A stretch of 64,000 nucleotides of DNA from Usnea hakonensis (lineage: Eukaryota > Ascomycota > Lecanoromycetes > Lecanorales > Parmeliaceae): positions 62,296 to 126,295 of the forward strand of contig BLJB01000124.1 in the NCBI GenBank assembly GCA_013423325.1, written 5' to 3'. Below the pieces are notes generated by a model. The model worked only from the letters and a program-made list of their open reading frames with translations. It ran no database searches and was not told where the DNA came from. The position numbers and the translations under genes were made by a program. Below, in pieces: positions 11,805 to 24,110 of the stretch (the stretch's first letter is position 1; every line of letters begins with the position of its first letter).

Positions 11805-14655
11805 GCGGGAGACTGTCTTGCCGGATTTTTGACAAATGAACGTCTGGGATCGAAGCCGCGAAACATTTGAGAGTACACTGCTTGTTGAGCTACGAGATAG
11901 ACCGTGATGAGTTGCTTTACAGTTTATGTAGATGATGGGAATTATGACACCGAGAAAGTTCACTGTCCTTATTGGTTTTCTCGCTTGACCTTATCAGTGT
12001 AAGGTGAGTAGTAAGCGCTATGGGAAATTGACCAGGATCAAGTGCCGCATATGTTCCTTTTTATCAGCAGGACTGAGAAGACAGAAGTCGATAGCTGTCG
12101 CTCTACAGGTTTCTGTTTTGGAGTTTGCTGGCACTCCTTTCCGCAGCCGCCGGGGCGCATGATCGAAATCTCCACCTGGAAAGCCGAAAAAGACCACCCT
12201 CATTCGCAAGGCTGATGGCGCAATGTGCGGCTTGACGCAAGATAGTGGAACAGTGCAGTATGTGGACAACAGTGGAGTAAGGGGTATCCGGACAATTTTT
12301 TATGATTGCGTGAGAGTACAGGTAAGTATTGGTCTCGGAGCTGAGAAGGAGGATATACTTTACGGCCCTGGCACGTTATGCTCTTCTTGCAAAGGGTGTT
12401 CCACTGCATAATTCCCACTTGATAAGAAGATATCTTGAAGCGTTCTCACACGACCAGTGCATCATAGTAACGGTGTGGTGAGCTCGAGAGAGTGTAGATC
12501 ACTCGGACCATGATTGGGCAAGTGGCAGGTGAGATAGGTAAAGCAATGCAGGAGTAGCTAGGGCAGAAGCAGTGAAATACGGTTGTGTGTTGAAGCTAGT
12601 ATGATGTATGGTACTAGGTAGATAGTAAGCCAATCAGGTCTGGGATATCTGTGATTATGCGGTGGCGTGAATCGGAAATTTTGTATGAAAGGTAAAAGGT
12701 AAGGTATCTAGATAGCTTTGAAGCTTGATGGACGTATGATGATCATATGACCGAAGGATGGAAGGAAAGGAAAATGCGGCATCGGAAAGAACGGCTGATC
12801 TAGATCCAATGAGGTTAGAAGGGGTGGACCTCTCCTGCCGAGGGTGCCATTTCTCCCAAAGTTGAAAGGTCCGAGATTCTGTGACGGAATTGACTTTCGG
12901 CTCCGTGCAGATCAAAGCTGACAAGACTAAGAGACTGGAACGAAGAGGAAGGCCGAGAAAGCTTACTTATTTATATTATTTATAAACGTTCGCCGAGTTT
13001 CCAGTGACACGGTCATGAGATAATAATTATTATTACTCTATTATTGTGTTTTCCTTTGATTTCGACACTTCAGGTAATGCTTGATACTTGACCGCGTGTG
13101 GGTTTCAGTGGATGTGAATGAATATCATAATAAATGCTGAAGTGGAGATTTCCAAAGTTAAAAGAGGGAGGGGCTAAAGTAGAATTAAGAAAGGCAAGGA
13201 ATTAGAGCCTTAGAGGGCGCCAGTACCACATCTACGTGCACGGTACTCCGTGCACCCTACACCCAATGCAATGTTTTATGCAATGCTATTCTTGGATAGG
13301 AAGGATCAAATACGTATTCCCAAATACCCGTACGACTTATCATTCTTCGATACGAGCCAAAACATATTTTGAATCAAAGATGCATAATGCTACTACCATC
13401 ATTCGCCTGAATATTAATATTCTCAGCATCAAGAGAAGCGCATGCTATCCATTTAAAACGATTAAGTGATTGGATCCCATAGGTAAAGCATGAGAAGGTG
13501 ACAGCTCATACCGGGGTATTTGTTTAGCAATCGACGTTTCAGATATGCCCAAAGAACTTGATAGGCAGTGCCCAAACAACATTACTACTCGTCCATGCAT
13601 AAAGCACATCATAATTCTGCGTCATGACGCTCGCCTTTTCCCTTATTTGTTTATTTAACGAAGGCTGTCAGCATTTGTTGGCTCGATTCGTTTGCTTGGA
13701 CAGTCGGGTTTCTTCAAATAAGGCGGCATGCAGTACATGCAGTCCAAACCCATGTCACTAAAGCACGGTAGTTGGCTGATATGTAGGTAGCCACACTGCG
13801 CACAATGCCTTCATAGATAGCCAGAACACGTAGGATGCCATTGTCTACAGTTCGTAGAGTCGCTCGCCTCGGTCAATATAAATGCTCGTTGACCTTGTCG
13901 GCAATGTACTAACTTGATGTTGATATCATAATGTACTTTAGTCATTATTATTATTTTGGTGGACAGAGAAGTGAATGGAATTAATACGAGTTAGTTGGTG
14001 AAGTCATCTTTTTTCACTTCACCTTTCTTGGCGCTAGTGATGAAGCTACCCGATTAGCGTGGCCCGTCTCTTTGGCCCCTAACCGCGACTGCAATTTCGA
14101 TCCCATCCCTTCATTTCCAACTTCTAACTTCTCCACCCTTACAACTTACAACTTTGCCATCTTTTTGTCTCGGTTTTTGCTTCTTCTCCTTCGTTTTATC
14201 GTTTCCTCATTTTTATCAAAATGTCAGCACCTGCTGCATGCTGATTCCACAGGTGGGACCAGCTGATCTCGAATGCGTCGTCCTTCTCCCTCTAGGTGAA
14301 GGGGATAGGTGATTGGTGTGGGACTGTTGTGTTGCTGCGTCACAGAGAAGAGAGAAGGAAGAAGAGGAGGAGTGGCAAAGTAGAAAAAGTGTTCAATAAT
14401 CGCCGTCTATGTCGCGACGAGTGTTCGTCAGAGGTCGAAAGGAAAACCAGTAGCTGTTGATGACTCGTCGCCGACTAAGCAAACCCACAAAAATCACGCA
14501 CCACACACCACACACCCTATCTCACCCACACACCACCTCTCACTGGTAATACCTTCGTTTGATATCAGCTCCACTAGCAATACTCGTCTCAAAGTGTACC
14601 TCTGCGGTCGTTATCGAGCGCTGGCAGCGTTCCTGCTCCATCCACGAACCCAATC
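11805..14655. other. Gene-poor, AT-leaning region
   Basis: About 2.85 kb holding only short unsupported ORFs on both strands. Locally AT-rich patches occur (TAT/ATT repeats near 12970-13045 and 13930-13955). No transposase, reverse transcriptase, terminal repeat, tRNA or rRNA could be identified by eye. The last part is the promoter of the WSC sensor gene. Confidence 0.5.
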
Positions 14656-16375
14656 ATGACCGGCTCAATCTGGACGCGATTGGGTGCTCGACCCTTGATC
14701 AATTCGCTCACAATCTTGCTCGCATTCGCACTACCAAGACCCTCGGTCCAATTGACGCAACAACTCTGCTCCTCACAGAACACAGGGTCTGACTCAAGTG
14801 TTGGTACGGACAGACTGCAAATCCTCTGTACACTCCGATGGTTATGCTGACCCCGATCTCTTATAGTTTCGAACCACTTCAACTCCAACGGTGCATGTCA
14901 GACTGCCTGCTCAGGTTTCGCGTTTGCTGTCGTACAAGCTCAAAACTGTTGGTGCTCGAATTACGCCCCAGGGGATACCACGTCAACTGGTGACTGCAGT
15001 CAGCAGTGCCCAGGCTATCCATTCGAGGATTGTGGAAGTGCGTCGTCAGGCCTTTTCGGATATGTTGCCCTAGGCAAAGCGCCGTCTGGCACAATCGGTG
15101 CAGCACCAAGCGCTTCGCCAACTTCGACGCCAACACCAATTCCCACGCCAACCTCTACTACAACTCCAAGTCCAACTCCAACAAGTAGTGATACTACTCA
15201 GGCGGTTAGTCCCCAGCCCTTACCAAACCGCCCTCTTGGCACCACCTTGTCCCCCGAGGCAACTGTTTCTCCTACCAGTAGTATTCCTTCAGTACTGCCA
15301 GCCGTTTCACCTGCTCCTGGACCCCCGACTGCAATATCGTCGGCAGCCAGCCCCTTGATTCTTCTTGTTTTGACTTCTCTTTCGCAGATCTCTTCTTCAC
15401 TAGATCCGAGTCCTGATCCTGTGACTGTGCAGGATACAGTCACCGAGTCACCATCTGTCTCAATTTCTTTTGTCTCTATAGTACGGACTCACCCTCCCTT
15501 CTTGAAGCGTATACTAGACGTCCACTACGTATCTAGAGAAGCATTACTGATCAATGATGTTTAGACGCCATCTACGACGTCTACGAGTTCCACGCCTGCA
15601 TTGATACCAGTATCACTTCATCTGAGCCCCACTACCACTTCTACCCCCACGACTCTTACAACCTCTACTACTCCTACAACTCCCTCCTCAAGCAGCTCTT
15701 GGTCGGCCACGCCTTTCACGTCTGTCATGACAGTGACTGGCCAAGTACAAACATTGACAATTACTCCTACTGCGCCTCCAGCAACTGCAACCACAATCAT
15801 ACAAGCGGCAAAAGAGAGCAAGGGTGGCTTCTTCTCCGACTCAGGCAAGGTCGCGGGGACTTTTGTTGCTGTGGCAATTGTACTACTTCTTCTTATCGCC
15901 GGTGCCGTCTGGTTCTTTCTTCGCCGCAGCCGAAGGCGGCGATCTGAAGCCGCCGTTGTTCCGTCCACAGTCGGCAGCATGACACCTCAACGTCGGCCAA
16001 GTCGCCTCAGCCAAATGGGATTGGTAGGCGCCGGAGGAATCCAACGCGAGAGGACCGGACCAACGGTACCAGTCATACAAACGAGTGGCTGGGGCCCCAG
16101 CAATGGTAACGGGTCCGAGAAGAGCCCGGCAGATACGCTGTCAGCGGCCGACCGGCGAAGCAGTTACCCTCGAGTCGTAGATCAAAGACTGGAGCCCACG
16201 GCATTATGGAATCCCTTGCATGACAACGGTAGCCACGTCAGCGTAAGAAGCTTCAGAGACGATCAGGATTACTCCCGGCGCATGTTGCGCGTAAGTTTCT
16301 TCTCCCCGTCGCAGCTATCTCTCTACACTTGCTGAGCACTTTGACCGTCAGATTGCAAACCCGGATGCTGGATAG
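14656..16375 (+). CDS. WSC-domain cell-wall stress sensor
   Basis: Type I membrane mechanosensor of the cell-wall integrity (Rho1-PKC-MAPK) pathway. Four exons fit in phase: 14656-14803, 14867-15480, 15565-16290, 16352-16375, about 503 aa. Order: signal peptide (LTILLAFALP); WSC domain near residues 35-115 with CSSQNTGSDSS, NGACQTACSGFAFAVVQ, NCWCSNY and QQCPGYPFEDCG, containing the eight conserved cysteines; a long Ser/Thr/Pro-rich stalk that is expected to be O-mannosylated; one TM helix (VAGTFVAVAIVLLLLIAGAVWFF region); a basic stop-transfer RRSRRRR; and a cytoplasmic tail. The short final exon ends in IANPDAG, like the NPD-type ends of related fungal sensors. The intron at 15481-15564 is required because it contains a stop. 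Confidence 0.9.
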
Positions 16376-17754
16376 CAGCCATCTGGATCTAATCAGATTG
16401 AGGTGGATTAACCCGACGACCGCTGCGCGCATTCTCCATCGATACCCCAACCTTTTCGTTCTGGCGCACAAGATATAACCCCATTAATTCCTGTCACCCC
16501 TTTCTCGTCGGCATACGCTCCAAATTCGAATTCGTCACGGAAGATCATAATTGGCGTTGGGACGGATTACCGGTCCGGAGTGATATACAATCGTAATTCC
16601 CTGTACAATAGCTGATGACTGGCGCATATGTCCTGTACGTTCTAGTACATTGTTTGGCTCTAGGGGCCATAGTCTACATTTACGGCCTGGAGAAGTGGAA
16701 GGGCAAAGCACGTGGATAGCAGGAGCTGGTTAGGGCTCATGGTTCGCGTCACGGTGATGTGGAGACACATAGGCTATGGATATAGAGAGCATCATGCATT
16801 TGATGGCAAGCGTCTTTACAACCTTGACATCATCATCAGCCAATGCGGACGAGTATGACATGCATGACGTGAAACTACGCTTATCGAATATCAGATAGGT
16901 ACTGCGCAGTTTCGCGGTGAAAGCGTGGGGGGACAGGGCTTGAAGTTGTTACACCGATATTATTGTCGACCGCCATGGTATCCCCAAGAGTAATAAGGTA
17001 GACAGGATAGTTAGAATATGTGTATTGAGTACCTTGGGTTTAAGGGTACGTAAAGCCGGCGGGCATAAGGTAAGAACATTTGGTTTGGATAACTACCCCC
17101 ATGGACTTAGGATTCATAGGGTCCGTGCATTGAGCTGCAGGAAGTCATTGCCTGATTCGGTTAGCATCTCTTGGCTTAACGAAGGACTTTATCTCCATAC
17201 GGCGAACACTTCCCTTTATCCCAAACTCTTCTTCTCCCTTCAGACCCTGTGGTACACGCCTGATAGGTATCTTAAGCTTGAATTGACTCCCTGACTAACA
17301 ATGACATTTGGCTTCGAGTAAGGGAAATATTATTGTCGTCTGTGAAGACGAGTACTCTAGTATGGGCTGCAGAGATACAAATAGGGTAGCACTCAAGTGC
17401 ATTGCATTTGCATTCCTTATTCCCACCTTCCCAGCTTTTTCCTATTTCTTGACCAAGAGCCATGCGAGATTTGCATGATCACCATCTGCCAGTACTACTC
17501 TTGACCGGCTTCTGATTTTGCTTTTTCTACCCAACCCAAAGATTGAAGACGAGTCTGCTGCGCTACATCATTCAGGCCGCAGCCAGCGCTCGGAAGTTTG
17601 TGAGACAATCACGAAGAACCCTGCAAGACCATAAACTTCCTTCTCATACATATAACATCGCCGGAACGACCAAGTCTTCGTGGCCTTATTTTTCTCATCT
17701 ACTGTCACTGGCAGAGCCCTACCTTGACTTCCTGGGAATAGCCTGGAAATAACG
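16376..17754. other. Intergenic region between WSC sensor and HRQ-family gene
   Basis: About 1.4 kb with only short unsupported ORFs (including one ending two bases before the next start codon that lacks an ATG). No RNA gene or repeat recognised. Confidence 0.45.
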
Positions 17755-19439
17755 ATGAGCACTCGGAATATATCCGGCACCTTGAAACCCATTGTGTCCC
17801 TCGAAGACTACATGCCATCCGGCCAGTCTTTGATCTACCTTGCCATTGCTGTTCTTTTGAGTAACATCGCTTTGCTGGTCTTGACTAAGAGCCAAAGAGA
17901 AACCCTCCATGCACGTATATCGTCATGGGCTCCCGCGGTGGCTCGAGGCCGTCGTATGTCTTCTGCAAGTACACCGCCTCGATCGTTGACCCCGGGGAAA
18001 AAGATCCCCAACCATGTATCATCTCAAGTGGAATTAAAAGGCTTGTTCCCACCTTCGAGCCGCAAAATGCTTCTCGAGGTTGCAGAATCTTTGCCAACTT
18101 CTAGAAAGAGAAAGATTGGTGCTCACGAAATAAGCCACGAGGAACTGAGGAAGAACCTCATCCCCTTTGAAGCTGATTATAGGCAATGCGGGCCTTCGAC
18201 TCATACATCGACGGAGATCTCATTGGCAGAGATCAATGCGCTTGGTGACTTCCCCGACTACTCCAAACTCAGTGATGTGCCCCTTCCCAAGGCCTACAAG
18301 GAGTTTGAAATCGAGAAAGCTGTAGCTCGGCCTTATCGACCGTTCAGATGGGCATATCATCAGACCATGGGTATGTGGACTCTTCACCTTACTGACGGAT
18401 AGCTCACGAATGGTGTAGCACAATACAGATTGGAACCCGACTGGTGGCTCGAGCTTGAAAGCAACTATGTCTCTCGAATCGCAGAGCGGAAAGGACTTTT
18501 CGAAAAGCACGGCAAATTGGTTCTCAATTATCTCCCAGGCAGTGAACTAGCCTGCAAGGAGATTATGGAGGTTGCCATTCAGTTTCTGTGCGCCCGCTAC
18601 CCACAGTACTTCTCACTTTGCCTGACCAAGTCGAAAGGCTACGTCTTCCACAATGGCATCTTGGATAAAGAGACCGTCATTAAAGAAATGCATCCGTTGC
18701 ATGTCCTTCTCGAGAACATACCAGAAGACTTTGCCGTCATGTTGCGCAATCCCGACGATGGCTTGTACTACTTTCGCGCCGGTTTGCTCTGCTCTTCGCT
18801 CGGCTGGAACGTCGATACCAAGCTCGGCATGCCGCTCCACGAGATCCACAAACCAATTCCAGATTACAAAGAGAAGATGCAATTCTCAATGGACAGGTAC
18901 GCTCTCCTCTCTCTACCTTCCCTACTCTCATGTCCCACTAATTACGCAATCACAACAGATACTTCGCCAAGCTCGAAACCTCGAAGCCCATTCAACGCGG
19001 CTCGTGGGGTCTCGAAGTCGACACTCCACTCTTCATGCCGCCCGGCGATCCGCATGAGAACTTCCGCTCCCTCCAAGTGCCCAATCTGCCCCTCTCCCGC
19101 ATTCACCTCCGCGTAGATTGGCAGACACTGCGCCGCCTGCCCCTCTCCGGCGCCATCATTTTCAACTTCAAAGCGCTCTTCACCCCGGTGGAGGAGTTTC
19201 GAACCGAAGCATATGTGCCGGCACTGGTTGCCAAGGTGCTGAAGGAGGGCAAGAGGTCGATTATGGAGTATAAGAATACGTGGCATGTGGAACATGTGGT
19301 TTTGCCAAAATTGGAGGAGTGGGCGAGGGAGCAGGAGGAGAAGGGGGTGACGGTGAAGGATTGGGAGGTGCACACGCTGGCGGAGACGCCGTGGTATCCC
19401 GGATGGAAAGAGAAGTGGCATCGACAGCAGAGATTTTGA
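17755..19439 (+). CDS. HRQ-family protein (DUF3445, heme-dependent oxidative N-demethylase alpha-like)
   Basis: Three exons fit in phase: 17755-18370, 18419-18896, 18959-19439, about 524 aa. An N-terminal membrane anchor (SLIYLAIAVLLSNIALLVL) is followed by a linker and then the DUF3445 region from about residue 175. Visible family segments are RPYRPFRWAYHQTM, LEPDWWLELESNY, PDDGLYYFRAGLLCSSLGWN and, after the second intron, RYFAKLETSKPIQRGSWGLE. The RVDWQTLRRLPLSGAIIFNF block and the terminal KWHRQQRF also fit. Bacterial relatives are heme-dependent oxidative N-demethylase subunits. Fungal members are uncharacterised and the catalytic role here is inferred only. The last exon shows the C-rich to G-rich switch. 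Confidence 0.82.
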
Positions 19440-20132
19440 AGAGATGTTGGGTTGCTAGGGAATCAGAGTTGAGGAGCGAAGGTGGTGGGGAGTTGAGTTT
19501 CTGAATGGCAAACTATGCATCCAAACCTGGGCGGCTACTTTGTTGGAAATCCTCCATCATGATTTAGCAAAGTACATATTCCATGAACGAGAGAAGCCCA
19601 ACTCTCACCAAAAGACTATTGATCCCGCACGGACGAGTACTTGCATACATCGTTTCATTTGCCCGCCCTTTCCCCAATATATGTCCTAGCCAACAGCGCT
19701 CCTTGAACCTCACCAAGCTCTCTCACCAAACTCTTTTGCTCAAGACTGATACCCCAGAGGGAAGGGAGGGAGGTTTCTCTGAGGGTTGGAGAGGAAGTGA
19801 GAATGGGAGGGGATTGTCGAGCTGGTTCTGCAAGGGGAAAGGAGGAACGGGGCTAGTAAGTGCGGTGCAGCGGTCGGCGTAATTCGTATTGCGGCGTTAG
19901 ATTGCAAATTGGAGAAGATATCCAATATGTAAACACTGGAGAGGGTCACAGCATGTCGGTAATATTGGCTGGATGTACGAGTTCGGATTTGTCTCGAGCG
20001 TATGATGAAAGTATACTTTAATGATGCCTCATCCGGAGATAAATTGTCATAGCCGCGGCTAAATAGCCGAGGCTTCCCCAGACTTTCAGGACCACACCTC
20101 TCCTCTCCCATCGTTCCTCTATACCTGACACT
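19440..20132. other. Intergenic region, HRQ gene 3' end / ETF beta promoter
   Basis: No supported gene. A CT-rich patch (about 20095-20115) lies just upstream of the ETF beta start. Confidence 0.5.
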
Positions 20133-21138
20133 ATGCCTACGCCCTTAAAGATTCTGGTCCCTATAAAAAGGGTCATCGACTATGCCGTAAATCCATCCCC
20201 GCTTCCCACCCTTCTCTCTCCCCCCTCCAAACCCCTCCGCAAACCCACTAACACCCCTCGCCCTCCAGGTCAAACCCCGCGTCAACAAAACCCTCACAGC
20301 CGTCGAAACCCAAGGCGTCAAACACTCCATGAACCCCTTCGACGAACTCTCCATCGAAGCCGCCGTCCGGATGCGCGAACACAAGAAACCCCCCGTCGAC
20401 GACATCCTCGCCCTCTCCGCCGGCCCCGCAAAATGCGTCGACGTGCTCCGCACAGCCATGGCCATGGGCGCCGACCGCTCCATCCACGTCGAGATCCCCT
20501 CCGCCGGGTCCAACTCCTCAGAACTCGAGCCCCTGGGCGTCGCGAAGCTCTTAGCAAAAGTAGTCGTCCAAGAAAAGCGGAACCTCGTGATTTTGGGCAA
20601 GCAATCCATTGACGACGACTCGAACCAGACGGGGCAGATGCTAGCGGGCTTGCTGGGATGGGGCCAGGCGACGCAGGCGTCGAAGATTGAGTTTGACGAG
20701 GGGGACCGGGTGAGTGTGACGAGGGAGGTGGATGGTGGGGTGGAGACGGTGCGGTTTCCGTTGCCGGGGGTGATAACGACGGATCTGAGGCTGAATGAGC
20801 CGCGGTATGCGAGTCTGCCGAATATCATGAAGGCGAAGAAGAAGAAGTTGGAGAAGAGGAGTTTGAGTGACTATGGGGTGGATGAGGGGAGGCGGTTGCG
20901 GACTGTCAAGGTTGAAGGTTGGTGCTGCACCCCCGGATGTTATTTCACTAGATTATATACCGTTGAAGCCCCATCTTTTAAAATACATCCAACCTCGCAC
21001 AGGATGCACAAACAAGAGCTACAAACAAGAGCTAACTCACCCACCCTCCCCACAGAACCACCCCCCAGAATCGGCGGCGGAAAAGTAGACAACGTGGACG
21101 CTATGATAGCCAAGCTCAAAGAACTAGGCGCCATATAA
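20133..21138 (+). CDS. Electron transfer flavoprotein beta subunit
   Basis: Mitochondrial ETF beta, which with ETF alpha carries electrons from acyl-CoA and related dehydrogenases to ETF-ubiquinone oxidoreductase. Three exons fit in phase: 20133-20186, 20269-20917, 21056-21138, about 261 aa, the usual length. It starts KILVPIKRVIDYAV, continues with KHSMNPFDELSIEAAVRM and LVILGKQSIDDDSNQTGQML, with AGLLGWGQATQASK immediately following as in the family signature, and ends with GGGKVDNVDAMIAKLKELG. No long transit peptide is seen, as is normal for ETF beta. Exon 2 is C-rich up to about 20560 and G-rich afterwards. Confidence 0.95.
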
Positions 21139-21389
21139 CCATCAACATCCTACCCCCACTTACCCCCCCCTCCAACAATTTCAATGTACATACTTGACAA
21201 CATCACCAGGATACATAAAAGCAATCCCACATACATATATACAAACAATTCAACATTAAATCCCACCCTTCTTATGGGGCTTTACGCCTTATTTTTTAGA
21301 TATATTCAACCTCATTCACAGATATCTCAAAGAGAGAGAGATCGGCCTCATCCACCATCCCCACAAGACAAAATATAAAATATCAAACC

Positions 21390-21390
<1 letters not shown>
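21139..21390. other. 3' flank of ETF beta
   Basis: AT-rich 3' UTR-like sequence leading into the poly-C tract. No gene seen. Confidence 0.5.

Positions 21391-21472
<82 letters not shown>
21391..21472 (+). repeat. 82-nt uninterrupted poly-C tract
   Basis: Eighty-two consecutive C on the + strand lie between the convergent ETF beta and CCCH genes. Such tracts can form i-motif or G-quadruplex structures on the two strands and are hard to sequence, so the exact length is uncertain. Confidence 0.9.
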
Positions 21473-21916
21473 TTCCCCCCTACCCTCTCTCCCTCCCTCC
21501 CTCCCTCCATCCGCACCATCCATCCATCTCAGCTCCCTCTCAAGAGACGAGATAAGACCCCACAGAACGCGGTATCTATCTATCTATCAATCTGCGAAGG
21601 AATGGGAATGGGAATGGGAATGGATGGGAACGAACGATGCCCGGCGGGGAAGGAAGGAAGGAAGGCGCGGTGGGCTGGTGGTTGAATAAAAGTGAAGCGA
21701 TGTGGAAAGAAAGAAAGTAAGAGGAAATTTCTTCACGGACGATCATGTTCTGTGGTGATGGAGTATATAGATGAAGAACATGGATGGGATGGGTGGGTCT
21801 TTGACACTAGAAGAAACGAAAAGAAAAGAACAGAAAAGGAAAGAATTGCAGTATATCTCCTCCTTCCCCCCTCCACCCCACCCCCCTCCCCCAACCCCCA
21901 CCCCCAAACCGCTATC
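21473..21916. repeat. Microsatellite-rich flank
   Basis: CCCT/CCAT repeats (about 21485-21535), CTAT repeats (about 21569-21590), GGGAAT repeats (about 21601-21630) and GGAA repeats (about 21648-21665) follow the poly-C tract. The end is very C-rich. No gene seen. Confidence 0.7.
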
Positions 21917-23358
21917 CTACCGCTCCACCCACCCCCTCGGTAACAATTTCCCAGCCACAATAGCTTCCAATCCCTCACCAATCGCCACCTTCATCCTCCT
22001 AGCCTCCACCAACGTATTTTTTTCCAGCCGGATTAAATTCAAAGAGCCTTGCATGGCCGTCATGATGCGGTCGTGGTGGGCTGGTGGGTTGCCGTAGCTG
22101 GGTTTGGGCGTCAGGAGGGTGTTGTTTAGGATGGATGGGGAGGGGGGGTCTATGAAAAGAAGGTGGGGGGGTTGAGTTAGTTTTTTTTCTTCTTTTTTTT
22201 GGGGGGGGAGATATGTTGAGGGGATTTTGGAAAGGGGGGGGCGTACCCTGAGCGGCACGGGCTTCTACTTCTTCCTTCATCGATCTGGCGATGGTTAAGA
22301 GTGTTTCGAGAGTATCGGATTGGTCTTTGATGGCGAAGCCGTAATTGATTTCGAGGATAGCGATGATGGTGGCGAGATCGGTGATGGCGTTGTCTTTGAC
22401 TTGGGATTGGTGTTGGAGCTCTTGGATGAGATGGGCTGAGGGATTGCCGGGCTGGGTGGTAGAGGAGGGAAGGTTGGGGTTGTGGCCAGTCCCGAAGGGA
22501 TGAGGATCAGGGCCGCTGCCACTCAGGGGGCCGTAGCCGGGACCGATATTGCTTGGGTCACTGTAGTGAGCACCCAGGTCCATCATACTGCCATAATTAC
22601 CGCCCATGCCATACTCGCCACCTGCGATGAAGTGAGTTGGGCTGCTAGGATAATGGGCAGCTGAGCTAGAAGGCACAAAGCTGCCACCGGACTGGTGAGG
22701 AGAGCAATCGAAAGGTCCCTGCATCGGCTGGTTGGAAGCTTCGATGCCGATGGAGAGGTTACGGTAAGAATCACCGGAAGCGGGACACATGTAGTCGTCA
22801 GAGTGAGGTTGATTGAAGTCGAAAGGTCCAGCAAAGCTGGATGGCTCCTTATTGACCATGCTTGAAGTCGGTGGTTGTTGAGCTTTGATAGGGGTTCGAG
22901 GAGGAAGCTGTTTGGCCTTGGTGTGGATGCGTTTGAGTTGTCTATCGATTTGGGAATCGACAACAGACAAACGCGCTCGATGGTGACGTTTTGATTCTCT
23001 ATACCCCTGCTGTGAAATGGTAGCGTTTCTACCCGCCACTGCACGTACTAATTTGGCATTAGCGCGTCTTAATGCCGTGATTAATCGAAAACTTACGACC
23101 TGGCTGGAGTTGCACTGGTGCAGCTGCAAGTTTTCCCGTGTGGAAATGAGAGTACAGACATTGGTCATCTGCTAGTCGGCAGTGTCCTTTGGCCCAGTAC
23201 CAACAAGTAAGATATCTCACAGACTTTGGTTGAGCAGAGACTGGCTGGGCACCTTGAGTTGGCGACTGAATAGCGTTGCCTGAAGCGGTAGAAAAAGCAT
23301 AGTCGTGGGCTATTGGAAGGGCTCCGTCGGCTTCCCCTGGAAGTTGATTCGCTAACAT
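21917..23358 (-). CDS. CCCH-type zinc-finger protein
   Basis: Exons 23358-23097, 23038-22247 and 22149-21917 join in phase to about 428 aa from the internal Met. The finger near residues 50-70 reads CWYWAKGHCRLADDQCLYSH, that is C-x7-C-x6-C-x3-H, flanked by RYLT and FHTG as in fungal relatives. A Pro/Ser/Gly-rich middle follows, then a helical region (IQELQHQSQVKDNAITDLAT) and a C-terminal helix rich in Arg and Glu. CCCH fingers usually bind RNA; the target is unknown. The true N-terminus probably lies further upstream. The reading frame stays open to a CCCAG acceptor at 23389 preceded by a perfect TACTAAC branch site, and a GTAAGT donor lies at 23524, but I could not find the starting ATG. 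Confidence 0.75.
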
Positions 23359-23388
23359 AGGGTTGTACGCTATATTGAATACTTCATA

Positions 23389-24110
23389 CTGGGATAACAG
23401 TTAGTATTTATATATACTAACCTCCGTTATATCACGACGGAATCATCTTATGAAAATGTGAAAGTGAGTTTTCACACCCGACGACAACTTTAGACATTAT
23501 AATTATAAAATTAGTAAAACTTACTGTGTAGTTTTCTAATTCGGATTCTTCAATTCAAGCGGCGTATAATAACGGCAGTATAGAAGACTTCAAAGCTCAA
23601 GAGCAGCGTTCTGAAACGAGGTGTTGAAGAGTAGATATTACTGTCATCTTCAATCCGGCCTCAGACTATTAACCCACTAGCGCCTTCACTTCGGCCCAGT
23701 ACATCACTATATTATAGGGCTGACGGCATGGACAGCTCGCATATAGGACAGTATCTCAAATCTGGGTTGCTGAGGTGTGGATGTTTTCAGCTTCACTCCA
23801 GCATTAAGTCACTCCATCATCAACATTGCCATTGGAACCGAGCACATCCTACAAATAGTACTGCAAAGTCCAATGTAAGTTCAAGTCGATCGTTGGCATC
23901 ATCTCCAGACAACTTGACATCTTGAGGGGTATGTGCTTCGAATACAACCCATTTGCTCCTGGAGAAAGCCACCCGGCCACCCAATTTACCAGTTTCCTTG
24001 TTTGCTCCAGATACATTGGCAATCATGGGATAATTCCCTAGAGAATGTGACTGTTACGCCCGAATAGCCCATAATTGCGATATGCAAAGTCTGTTGGGAA
24101 ACTAATTCGC
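23389..24110. other. Upstream region of the CCCH gene
   Basis: Contains a probable 5' intron of the CCCH gene on the minus strand (23389-23524) and an unresolved upstream exon. The rest holds short unsupported ORFs. Confidence 0.45.

Noticed and set aside
11805..14655. Possible degraded transposon in the gene-poor region
   Set aside because: No terminal repeats, transposase or reverse-transcriptase motifs, and no clear RIP-like pattern visible by eye.
20329..21138. Single 269-codon ORF for ETF beta
   Set aside because: Reads through the 20918-21055 intron; splicing gives the conserved end and the right length.
21316..21519. Poly-Gly ORF across the poly-C tract (and similar ones at 39444-39756)
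   Set aside because: Pure homopolymer translation, no coding evidence.
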